From JAJFUB01 sp964622325 (GTDB lineage Bacteria; Armatimonadota; Zipacnadia; Zipacnadales; UBA11051), in NCBI GenBank assembly GCA_964622325.1, contig CAZUOJ010000059.1:1-20576 (forward strand): DNA of 20,576 bases, given 5' to 3'. How positions within the stretch are numbered: position 1 is the stretch's first letter; every line of letters begins with the position of its first letter. Of the stretch, positions 6,182 through 12,595 are shown piece after piece. The notes under the pieces were generated by a model, which worked only from the letters and a program-made list of their open reading frames with translations, searched no databases and was not told the origin of the DNA. The position numbers were made by a program, and so were the translations under genes.

Positions 6182-7957
6182 TTATTGCGGCGGCTGGGCA
6201 GCCCGATAGCGCGCCGTTACTTCATTACATGTGGGCAAAATCGTGTATAGTTCGGGCCGCCGATATTTCAACATTTGCTCCCGCCAACCCCAATGCATAT
6301 CAGGCAGATTATCACTATAATACGAAGGAATGCCACTTTCGCCGGGCTGGACCTGTTCTTTCTTTTGGCCCGCATAATAGACTCTTTGCAAATCAAAATT
6401 AATGTCGTAAAAAATCACGCCTTCTTCTTCAAAGGTAGAGGAGGCCATAATCTGGCCATAGGGATCAATAATCAGGCTGCGCAAGGAGGGATCAGAAGTG
6501 GGCCAATGGGCACAGGCAATCCACACGCCATTGTCAATCGCCCGCGCGCGCAGCAGCGTTTCATTCGTGCGGCCGGAGGCCCCCCACATCTGGCTGGCGT
6601 CTATAATGAGCTCCGCGCCCAAAATCGTAAGCGTACGATCAAATTCCGGAATGTACAAATCGCCACATTCATGAGATCCCACACGCGCGAAGTCCGTATC
6701 AAAGACTTTAATCTCCGGAAAGCCGCGGGGCCAATAAAGCGGCTGGCGATAACATTCCTGGCCTTGTCGATCCCAGACCCGTAAGATGCTAATCTGCTCG
6801 CCTTCGCCGATTCCGCCGATAGCAATATAACAATTCATCTTTTGGGCGAGGGCGGAAATTTCCTGGATCGTCTTCTGTGTGGCTTCATCCTCAATTTTTG
6901 TGCCCATCTCCGAAAGCAAGAGCAAATCAGGCTTCAGAGCGCCTGCTTTTTCGATCAAAGCCAGCATCCGCGCGGGGCGCTTGCCAGGCGTCCACATGTC
7001 TTCTGGCGGCAGCCAGGCAACAGCAATCCGCGCCGTGCGCTTGCGATAGGCAGGCCGCTGCGGCGGGCGATAAGGCTGAGCCACAGGAGCGAAGGCTTTG
7101 CGATCGCCATAATTATTGACGAAAAAAATATTTTCTGCCTCGTAATAAGGCTCATAGACATTTATTTTGCGCTTGTCCAGATCTACAGTGGCGACAGCTA
7201 CGCCATCTTCATAGCCTGTATCCGCAATAGGCGTGCCCACGCGATTTAAAATCATGCTGCGTCCCCACGCCGCGCCCGGCATCCCGAGCGCCCAGCGATT
7301 CGTAATATAGGTGCGCGGATCAGCGTATGTAGCCGCAATCATATGACAATGCGCATCCAGACAACGGGCGAACAAAAGAGGCTCATGGCCGCTGTAATCG
7401 CGCAGGCGTTCGGGATAATCATGCCACACAAGCACATCGGCGCCCTTCATTGCCAGCACATTGTAGGGCTCAAAAAAATAAAAATCCGTCGTGATCGTGA
7501 GGCCAATTTTGCCAAAATCTGTCACAAAAACAGGCAAAACATCTCCTAAAGCTAGATTCGCGGGATCGTCCGTAAAGCGATGTGTCTTACGATAGCGGCC
7601 AATAATTTTTCCCTGGCGATCAAACAAAAAAGATGTATAATACAGCTTGTCTCCGGCGTGTTCTGCTAAAGAAAGCGCTAAATATGTTTTGCGCTGAGCG
7701 GCAAAATCTGCAAAAGGCTTCAGGCTGCGCGCTGCGCCGCGCTCTGTGACAGATAAAAACGGCATATGGGGCAGCACAACAAGATCAGTCTTTTGGGGGA
7801 CTTGTTGCATAGCCTGCAGCACATATTCTTTATTTTGATAGTCTTTGCCGTCCAGCAAACAAAGGGAGGCAAATGTAACAATGCGCTTTGCTGGGGCTTG
7901 CGATGAAGCCATGATGCTCACTCCTATTATCAAAACATAAAGCAGATTTTGACGCAT
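6182..7957 (-). CDS. tandem two-domain nitrilase-fold (carbon-nitrogen hydrolase) protein with incomplete triads
   Basis: A 591-residue protein with two consecutive carbon-nitrogen hydrolase domains (about 25-285 and 315-540). The family normally uses a Glu-Lys-Cys triad to hydrolyse amides or nitriles. In domain 1 the Glu position is His64 (VVLPHMP), Lys124 is kept (RYRKTHR), and the Cys position is Thr156 (GLTITTD). In domain 2 Glu350 (LLLLSEMG) and Cys431 (SHECGDLYIPE) are kept, but the Lys position reads Gln405 (CYRQPLY). Each domain alone is therefore incomplete. The first 21 residues resemble a cleavable signal peptide (MRQNLLYVLIIGVSIMASSQA) with AAAGGAGAG 8 nt upstream of the ATG. A second in-frame ATG at 7912 has its own AGGAG 8 nt upstream and would give a cytoplasmic form. 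It is divergent from a sugar-type transporter. The substrate is unknown. Confidence 0.85.
   Translation of the reverse strand: MRQNLLYVLIIGVSIMASSQAPAKRIVTFASLCLLDGKDYQNKEYVLQAMQQVPQKTDLVVLPHMPFLSVTERGAARSLKPFADFAAQRKTYLALSLAEHAGDKLYYTSFLFDRQGKIIGRYRKTHRFTDDPANLALGDVLPVFVTDFGKIGLTITTDFYFFEPYNVLAMKGADVLVWHDYPERLRDYSGHEPLLFARCLDAHCHMIAATYADPRTYITNRWALGMPGAAWGRSMILNRVGTPIADTGYEDGVAVATVDLDKRKINVYEPYYEAENIFFVNNYGDRKAFAPVAQPYRPPQRPAYRKRTARIAVAWLPPEDMWTPGKRPARMLALIEKAGALKPDLLLLSEMGTKIEDEATQKTIQEISALAQKMNCYIAIGGIGEGEQISILRVWDRQGQECYRQPLYWPRGFPEIKVFDTDFARVGSHECGDLYIPEFDRTLTILGAELIIDASQMWGASGRTNETLLRARAIDNGVWIACAHWPTSDPSLRSLIIDPYGQIMASSTFEEEGVIFYDINFDLQRVYYAGQKKEQVQPGESGIPSYYSDNLPDMHWGWREQMLKYRRPELYTILPTCNEVTARYRAAQPPQ
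7910..7925 (-). promoter_or_regulatory. second ribosome site and ATG inside the nitrilase-fold gene
   Basis: On the minus strand, AGGAG (7921-7925) lies 8 nt before the in-frame ATG at 7910-7912 (Met16). The first start at 7957 also has a good site (7966-7974). Using the second start would remove the signal peptide. Confidence 0.4.
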
Positions 7958-8104
7958 GCTTATTTCTCTCCTTTGTCGTGAACAAAATTCATTGCCCTAT
8001 TTCGCCTGTTATGAAAAAGATTAATTAGATCAGGAAGGATTGGGCCGCAGGAGCAGGAATGTTTTGATTATAACGAAGACAGCGCAAATGATAAAGGATT
8101 GCTG

Positions 8105-9004
8105 ATGGATTTGTTAGGCTTTGGGCTAGCGACGCTAGCCTTAATTTTCTTTGGGCTCTATATGGTGCCCCGCAAGCTCACTGGCTTGCGGGATTTGCCC
8201 TTTGCCTGGAGCATGAGCTGGGGAATTGTGCTTACAAGCAGCCTGGCGAGCTATCTTTGGCATGGGACTCCCCTGCCCCTAAGCAATGGGAAAATTGTGC
8301 TGTATTCCCTAATTTGTGGGCCTTTATGGTATGCGGGCGTTCTTTTTTACAGTGTTTCCGTAACAAAGATGGGACTCGTGCTGGCCACGCCTATCAAAAA
8401 CACGACAGCCGTTTTGGGAACGCTTATAGGGCTTGTAGCTTTTGCGGAATGGCGAGAAACACGGCCAGTGCCGGCGCTCATGGGCGCTGTGCTTGTAGTG
8501 CTGTCGGCGATGCTCATTTCCCAAACAGGCGAAAATGATTGCCGCCGTAGCTGCATTAATACGAAAGGCGTACTGGCAGCGATTGCCGCGGCGATATTTT
8601 TCGCTAGCTACACATGGCCCTTTAAAATGGCGCAACGCGCCGGAGCAGATGCGGCGACATTGTTAACATATATGAGCTTAGGGATTTTGCCCAGCGCGGC
8701 GCTGGGCTTTGCGCTGCTGGATCGGGATTGGGGCGGCTGGCAAAAGCGCCCCTGGCGTGAGCATCTGTGGGCGGCATTGTGCGGCGTCCTGTGGGCTATC
8801 GCCACGCTGTCTATGGCGGGCGCCATTCGTCGCATCGGATTAGCAATCACATGGCCCTTTACGAATCTCAATACAATTGTTACAGTCTGCTGTGGCATTG
8901 TATTCTTTCATGAGATTAACATACGGAAATTCTGGCGCTTGATGCTGTGGGGCATTGCCGCCGGCGTGGGCGGCGTTGTTCTTTTAGGCATCGCGCGGAT
9001 GTGA
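8105..9004 (+). CDS. GRP/RhaT-like sugar transporter of the DMT superfamily
   Basis: A 299-residue very hydrophobic protein with about ten predicted membrane segments in two halves of five. It has the short loops and small-residue-rich helices of the drug/metabolite transporter superfamily. The opening LLGFGLATLALIFFGLYMVP, the mid-protein TPIKNTTAVLGTLIGL and the second-half TWPFTNLNTIVTV resemble the glucose/rhamnose uptake (GRP/TMEM144, RhaT) branch, not EamA exporters. The ATG at 8105 is chosen because AAAGGA lies 6 nt upstream; a TTG two codons earlier overlaps that spacer. The gene is divergent from the nitrilase-fold gene, so a shared 147-base control region and a shared substrate are possible but unproven. 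The direction of transport and the solute are not readable from sequence. Confidence 0.8.
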   Translation: MDLLGFGLATLALIFFGLYMVPRKLTGLRDLPFAWSMSWGIVLTSSLASYLWHGTPLPLSNGKIVLYSLICGPLWYAGVLFYSVSVTKMGLVLATPIKNTTAVLGTLIGLVAFAEWRETRPVPALMGAVLVVLSAMLISQTGENDCRRSCINTKGVLAAIAAAIFFASYTWPFKMAQRAGADAATLLTYMSLGILPSAALGFALLDRDWGGWQKRPWREHLWAALCGVLWAIATLSMAGAIRRIGLAITWPFTNLNTIVTVCCGIVFFHEINIRKFWRLMLWGIAAGVGGVVLLGIARM

Positions 9005-9131
9005 AAGCCTCTTTTATTAGCGGGCGTTGGGCTTTGTGAATGGCAGCCTGCTTCAACTCCTTATAATCGGACAAAAGAAGCGATCAGAGGAAGAAAAAAG
9101 TATATAAAAGCATAAACAGGATATGAACGGC

Positions 9132-9143
9132 TTTGCGCGCAAA
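9132..9143. promoter_or_regulatory. perfect 12-bp palindrome upstream of the sulfatase-fold gene
   Basis: TTTGCGCGCAAA is self-complementary and is followed at once by the AT-rich run TTAATATAAATAAA, which contains candidate -10 boxes. It lies about 115 bases before the sulfatase-fold ATG, inside the window's longest gene-free stretch (9005-9257). It looks like an operator, though no regulator gene is nearby. I see no tRNA, terminator or credible ORF in the rest of that gap. Confidence 0.4.
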
Positions 9144-9257
9144 TGTGTTAATATAAATAAAGGCAAATTTTTTATTAATTAACGACAATATTTGCAGTGT
9201 TGGGCCCTTATAAAAGAAGCAAACTCCTTTGATGTTGTTTTGGGGAAGAATGGGCAT

Positions 9258-10580
9258 ATGAATGTCATTATTATCGTTTTAGATAGCTTGCGTTCGGATA
9301 AAGTTGGCTGCTATGGATCTTCTGTGCGAACGCCTGTCATTGATCAGCTGGCGGCGGAGGGCGTACTTTTAGAGCGTTGTTATGCCGAATATCCCAATAC
9401 AATTCCGGCGCGCACAGCCCTCGTGAGCGGAATATACACATTCACAAATCGCCCCTGGCAGGAGCTCAAGCCAGAAGATCCTCATATTGCGGAAATTTTC
9501 CGCGAGGCAGGCTATTATACGGCAGCATTCAGCGATACGCCTTTTAATAATGGCGCGCATATGGATCGGGGGTTTGCGGAATTCGTCCATTTTCCTATGG
9601 GCAAATGCCTGCCGCCCATTGACAATCAGCCGCTTCTGCCTCCTGATGAGGCCTATTTCCCCCCTGGCTTTCCCGAAAAAGAAGTGCTTTATTATCACAA
9701 GACACGCACAAATCGGGAATATTGTATGAAAAAATATGGCAAATATTTGCCGGAGCTGATGACAGACGCTGTAGAGCAATGGCTTAAGGAGCATCGACAG
9801 GAGCAATTTTTCCTGTGGATCGATTGTTTCAATCCCCATGAGCCGTGGGAGGCGCCAGAGCCTTTCCGCAGTATGTACGGGCCGGCGCGCGGCTTTGAAG
9901 GGCGCTATCTGCCCATGCCGATGGGGCCGCAGATGGATTGGATCAAGCCCGGCGATCTGGAGCATATCCACGCGCTTGTCAACGCGTGCGTCACAGAAAC
10001 TGACAATTATGTCGGGCGCATTGTACATTGTGTGGAGGAGCTGGGCCTTTCAGAAAACACGCTGCTTGTGCTGCTTTCCGATCATGGCGTGCCTTTGGGG
10101 GAACATGGCACAATCCGCAAATTCGGCTATCCGCTATACGAAGAGCTGGCGCACATTGTCTGTCTGTTTCGCTGGCCTGGCGTATTGCCAGCCGGGCGCC
10201 GTATCCCGGCTTTAACAGAAAATCTGGATTTGCTTCCCACATTGTTAGCTGCCACAGGCGTATCTGCAAATGTCCGGCCTGAAGGCCAGAATCTATGGCC
10301 CTTGCTATTAGGAAAAGAGGAAAAAGTCCGCGATTATCTGTTTTTGGGCGCTTTCAATTATAATGCGGGCGTAATCACAGAGGACGGCTGGAAATTTATC
10401 GATCGGCGAGGCGAAAAGCCGAATGAATTATATCATTTGCCCCAAGATCCCCTGGAGAAGCACAATCTCATCAATGAATATGCCGATTTAGCAGCGGAGC
10501 TGCATCATCGGCTGTATGAATTCTATGAGCCGTGGCGCTGGAAGCGCTCCCGACATCATATCTATAGCATGCATGCCTAA
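9258..10580 (+). CDS. sulfatase-fold hydrolase with Thr at the formylglycine position
   Basis: A 440-residue member of the alkaline phosphatase/sulfatase superfamily with no signal peptide, so probably cytoplasmic. It begins with the metal-binding block IIIVLDSLRSDKVGCYG (Asp9, Asp14). The later metal block SDHGVPLGEHG contains Asp275 and His276, with Lys288 after it. Sulfatases carry C/S-x-P-S/A-R, whose first residue becomes formylglycine. Here the aligned block is TIPAR with Thr48, which formylglycine-making enzymes are not known to convert. Thr is the nucleophile in phosphodiesterases and phosphomutases of the same superfamily, so this may cleave phosphate or phosphonate esters. The open frame reaches back to 9192, but homology starts at the ATG at 9258; its ribosome site is weak (GGGGAAG about 10 nt upstream). 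No formylglycine-generating enzyme is adjacent. Confidence 0.87.
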   Translation: MNVIIIVLDSLRSDKVGCYGSSVRTPVIDQLAAEGVLLERCYAEYPNTIPARTALVSGIYTFTNRPWQELKPEDPHIAEIFREAGYYTAAFSDTPFNNGAHMDRGFAEFVHFPMGKCLPPIDNQPLLPPDEAYFPPGFPEKEVLYYHKTRTNREYCMKKYGKYLPELMTDAVEQWLKEHRQEQFFLWIDCFNPHEPWEAPEPFRSMYGPARGFEGRYLPMPMGPQMDWIKPGDLEHIHALVNACVTETDNYVGRIVHCVEELGLSENTLLVLLSDHGVPLGEHGTIRKFGYPLYEELAHIVCLFRWPGVLPAGRRIPALTENLDLLPTLLAATGVSANVRPEGQNLWPLLLGKEEKVRDYLFLGAFNYNAGVITEDGWKFIDRRGEKPNELYHLPQDPLEKHNLINEYADLAAELHHRLYEFYEPWRWKRSRHHIYSMHA

Positions 10581-10583
10581 AAT

Positions 10584-10601
10584 GACATAAAAAGCTATGT
10601 C
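10584..10601. terminator. weak bidirectional hairpin between convergent genes
   Basis: GACATA (10584-10589) pairs with TATGTC (10596-10601) around a 6-base loop, in the 21-base gap between the sulfatase-fold gene and the RDD gene. The minus-strand tail is ATTTTAGG. On the plus strand a second small hairpin, CAAAA/TTTTG, and a short T run follow inside the end of the RDD gene. The stem is short and AT-rich, so this is tentative. Confidence 0.4.
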
Positions 10602-11384
10602 TCAAAAGCGTTTTTGTTTTCCAAGCTGCACAAGCGCTTGTAAAAAAATTTCTAAATCCGGAAAATCGCCGGGCTGCACATACGGCAGCTTTGCCAGCAA
10701 GGGCCCGGCGATTTTTTCTGCAAGCTCGCGGCGAATTTCCTCTGATAATTCATAACGGCGCGCTAAAAAATGTTCGGCTGTCGTAATATCCGCCGTGGAG
10801 AGGACATGTAAAGAGCTGTGCAAACGCGCCTGCACATCTCTTGGCAGGGGAAAAGCAGAAAGCTTTGCAGCGACGTCAGAAAGCGCTCGCGGCGGCTCAT
10901 ACAGCCGCTCTTTGACAACAATTGTGCCGGCAACAACATCTCCCAATCGCTGGCAACGCGGGCTGAAAAATATGGCTAACAGGCCAATGCCGTACAAGAA
11001 GGGCAACATGTCTACAGCGCGTAAGATATTCCGCAGCGCCGATTGTAAAAATGAAATGGGACGCCCATCGATGCTGAGCACGCGCAAGCCAGCCATTCTT
11101 TTGCCCGGGCTTCGGCCATCTGTGATCATTTCCGCACCGATGTAATAGATCGTAAACGCCAAAAATCCGAGGCTGGCAACAATAATAGCGCCCACAAAGC
11201 CCAATGTATCTTGAAGCTTGAATTTTTGGCCCAGCCACAGCAGACTCATAATAAGAAGCAATGTGCCCACGCCTTGCAAGAATAAATCCACAAGGCCTGC
11301 TAAGGCGCGGGAGCCAATGCCTGCCAGCTCATAATGAATATGTATATGCTCGGGCGTTTCAATCGTTATCCGCTCGTCAGCCAT
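10602..11384 (-). CDS. RDD family integral membrane protein
   Basis: A 260-residue protein of the RDD family, named for conserved Arg and Asp residues; Arg26 and Asp33 are seen in GSRALAGLVD, and a later Asp in QRLGDVVAG. Three membrane segments are apparent (about 34-52, 60-86 and 118-142). SPGKRMAGLRVL is the usual cytoplasmic loop. The C-terminal third (about 170-260) is soluble, helical and charged, longer than in minimal RDD proteins. Its function is not established; some members are linked to ion transport. RDD and SpoIIM-family genes are frequent neighbours, and here the SpoIIM gene lies head to head 106 bases away. The ATG has no visible Shine-Dalgarno, only an AT-rich leader, but the protein start matches the family pattern. 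Confidence 0.9.
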   Translation of the reverse strand: MADERITIETPEHIHIHYELAGIGSRALAGLVDLFLQGVGTLLLIMSLLWLGQKFKLQDTLGFVGAIIVASLGFLAFTIYYIGAEMITDGRSPGKRMAGLRVLSIDGRPISFLQSALRNILRAVDMLPFLYGIGLLAIFFSPRCQRLGDVVAGTIVVKERLYEPPRALSDVAAKLSAFPLPRDVQARLHSSLHVLSTADITTAEHFLARRYELSEEIRRELAEKIAGPLLAKLPYVQPGDFPDLEIFLQALVQLGKQKRF

Positions 11385-11429
11385 ATTTTTATTTTAACAA
11401 AAGATAAACGGCTATTGCAGATAATCATT

Positions 11430-11458
11430 TTGCCCCAGCACAGCAAGAACGCCATATT
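11430..11458 (+). promoter_or_regulatory. possible promoter for the SpoIIM-family gene
   Basis: TTGCCC (11430-11435) and CATATT (11453-11458) are separated by 17 bases and end about 30 bases before the chosen start. The match is moderate (4 of 6 in each box). Confidence 0.3.
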
Positions 11459-11490
11459 GGGCTGTTAAAGCTACAATGGAGGCACGCGGC

Positions 11491-12516
11491 TTGAACGAGG
11501 CAAGCTCTCCTGCGCATCGACAAGAAGAAAGCTGGGAACAATTGCAGGCCTTGCTGGAAAAAGCGCGGCGTGAGGGCTTGCAGGCATTTTCTGCCTGGGA
11601 ATTGCGCGCGTTGTGGCGGCTGTATCGGACAGCTGTCAGCGATTTGTCTTTAGCGCGGGCGCGGGGACGCGAAGATATTGCTTTATATCTCAATCAGCTT
11701 GTCGCTCAAGCCCATGGGCTTATTTATGCACGTCCGCCCCATCGGAAGCTGCATGTTGACGAATTTTTTCTAGCCACAATGCCACGCCTTTTTCGGGCTA
11801 GCTGGAGCTTTTGGCTGGCAGCTTTAGGCATTTGGGCGTTGGGCAGCGGCATTGGCTTTATTCTGACAAAAGCAAATCCCGCCTGGGCAGAAATTTTTGT
11901 CGGCCTGGAAATGCGAACAGCCCTGGAGGGCTTTTTGAAGGCGGAAAGCCAGCCTGGCCGTTATTTTGCGGACACAGCCCAGCTTTTTGGCGGCAAAGGA
12001 TTCTCTTCATTATTAATGATAAACAACATTCAAGTGGCGCTTTTGGCATTTGCCTTAGGCCTTTCCGCAGGCGTGGGGACTTTTTATGTTGTATGGCGCA
12101 ATGCGTTGATGTTGGGAGCAGCGCTGGGCCTGGCAGCTTATCATCAAAAGCTTTTGCTGATGATCGCTGTTGTGGCGCCACATGGCTTTGTAGAAATTTC
12201 CGCCGTGCTGTTGGCGGCGGCGGCTGGCTTGCGGCTGGGCTGGGCGCTGATTGCGCCGGGGGATTTGCGGCGCCAAGACGCCCTGCGCCTTGCGGGGCAA
12301 CAGGCAAGCCCTTTTGTTTTAGGCACAATCCCTTTGTTCATTTTCGCCGGGCTTGTTGAGGGGCTGATCAGCCCGCTTCATCAAGGCCTGATGGGCACAA
12401 TCGCCTTTCGTTTGGCTTTTGGCCTGGGCACAGGCCTGTTGATGTATATGTGGCTATTTTCGGGATTTTGGCCGAATAGCCAGAGCAAAAATCACAGGGC
12501 AAATAAACATCCATGA
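11491..12516 (+). CDS. SpoIIM-family (DUF95) membrane protein
   Basis: A protein of about 341 residues. The N-terminal ~100 residues are soluble and helical, containing WRLYRTAVSDLSLARARG, typical of the family. The rest has about six membrane segments, with INNIQVALLAFALGLSAGVGT and VAPHGFVEISAVLLAAAAGL as family-like blocks. SpoIIM is a peptidoglycan-remodelling factor in Bacillus sporulation, but distant members are common in non-sporulating bacteria next to RDD, MoxR and DUF58 genes, where the role is unknown. The TTG at 11491 is chosen because GGAGG (11478-11482) lies 8 nt upstream. The in-frame ATG at 11476 overlaps that ribosome site and has none of its own. Only the RDD partner is present here; MoxR and DUF58 are not. 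Sporulation should not be inferred. Confidence 0.87.
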   Translation: MNEASSPAHRQEESWEQLQALLEKARREGLQAFSAWELRALWRLYRTAVSDLSLARARGREDIALYLNQLVAQAHGLIYARPPHRKLHVDEFFLATMPRLFRASWSFWLAALGIWALGSGIGFILTKANPAWAEIFVGLEMRTALEGFLKAESQPGRYFADTAQLFGGKGFSSLLMINNIQVALLAFALGLSAGVGTFYVVWRNALMLGAALGLAAYHQKLLLMIAVVAPHGFVEISAVLLAAAAGLRLGWALIAPGDLRRQDALRLAGQQASPFVLGTIPLFIFAGLVEGLISPLHQGLMGTIAFRLAFGLGTGLLMYMWLFSGFWPNSQSKNHRANKHP

Positions 12517-12543
12517 ACAGAAATGAAATAAGTGCGTAGCGTT

Positions 12544-12594
12544 GCGGAATTGATCCCGAAAATAGCTATAGCCTCAATCGCTTTCTTGTCTTTT
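12544..12594 (+). terminator. intrinsic terminator after the SpoIIM-family gene
   Basis: GCG (12544-12546) plus ATTGA (12549-12553) pair with TCAAT plus CGC (12574-12581), with a 2-base bulge. The loop contains AGCTATAGC-type self-complementarity. The tail is T-rich (TTTCTTGTCTTTT, 12582-12594). It lies between convergent genes and ends right beside the stop codon of the minus-strand gene. Confidence 0.55.
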
Positions 12595-12595
12595 A

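Noticed and set aside
9123..9182. 19-codon plus-strand ORF upstream of the sulfatase-fold gene
   Set aside because: Poor ribosome site (AGG only 2 nt from the ATG) and AT-driven composition; the palindrome within it is better explained as a regulatory site.
11491..12516. Reading the SpoIIM-family gene as evidence of sporulation
   Set aside because: No other sporulation gene is present, and the family is common in non-sporulating bacteria beside RDD genes.
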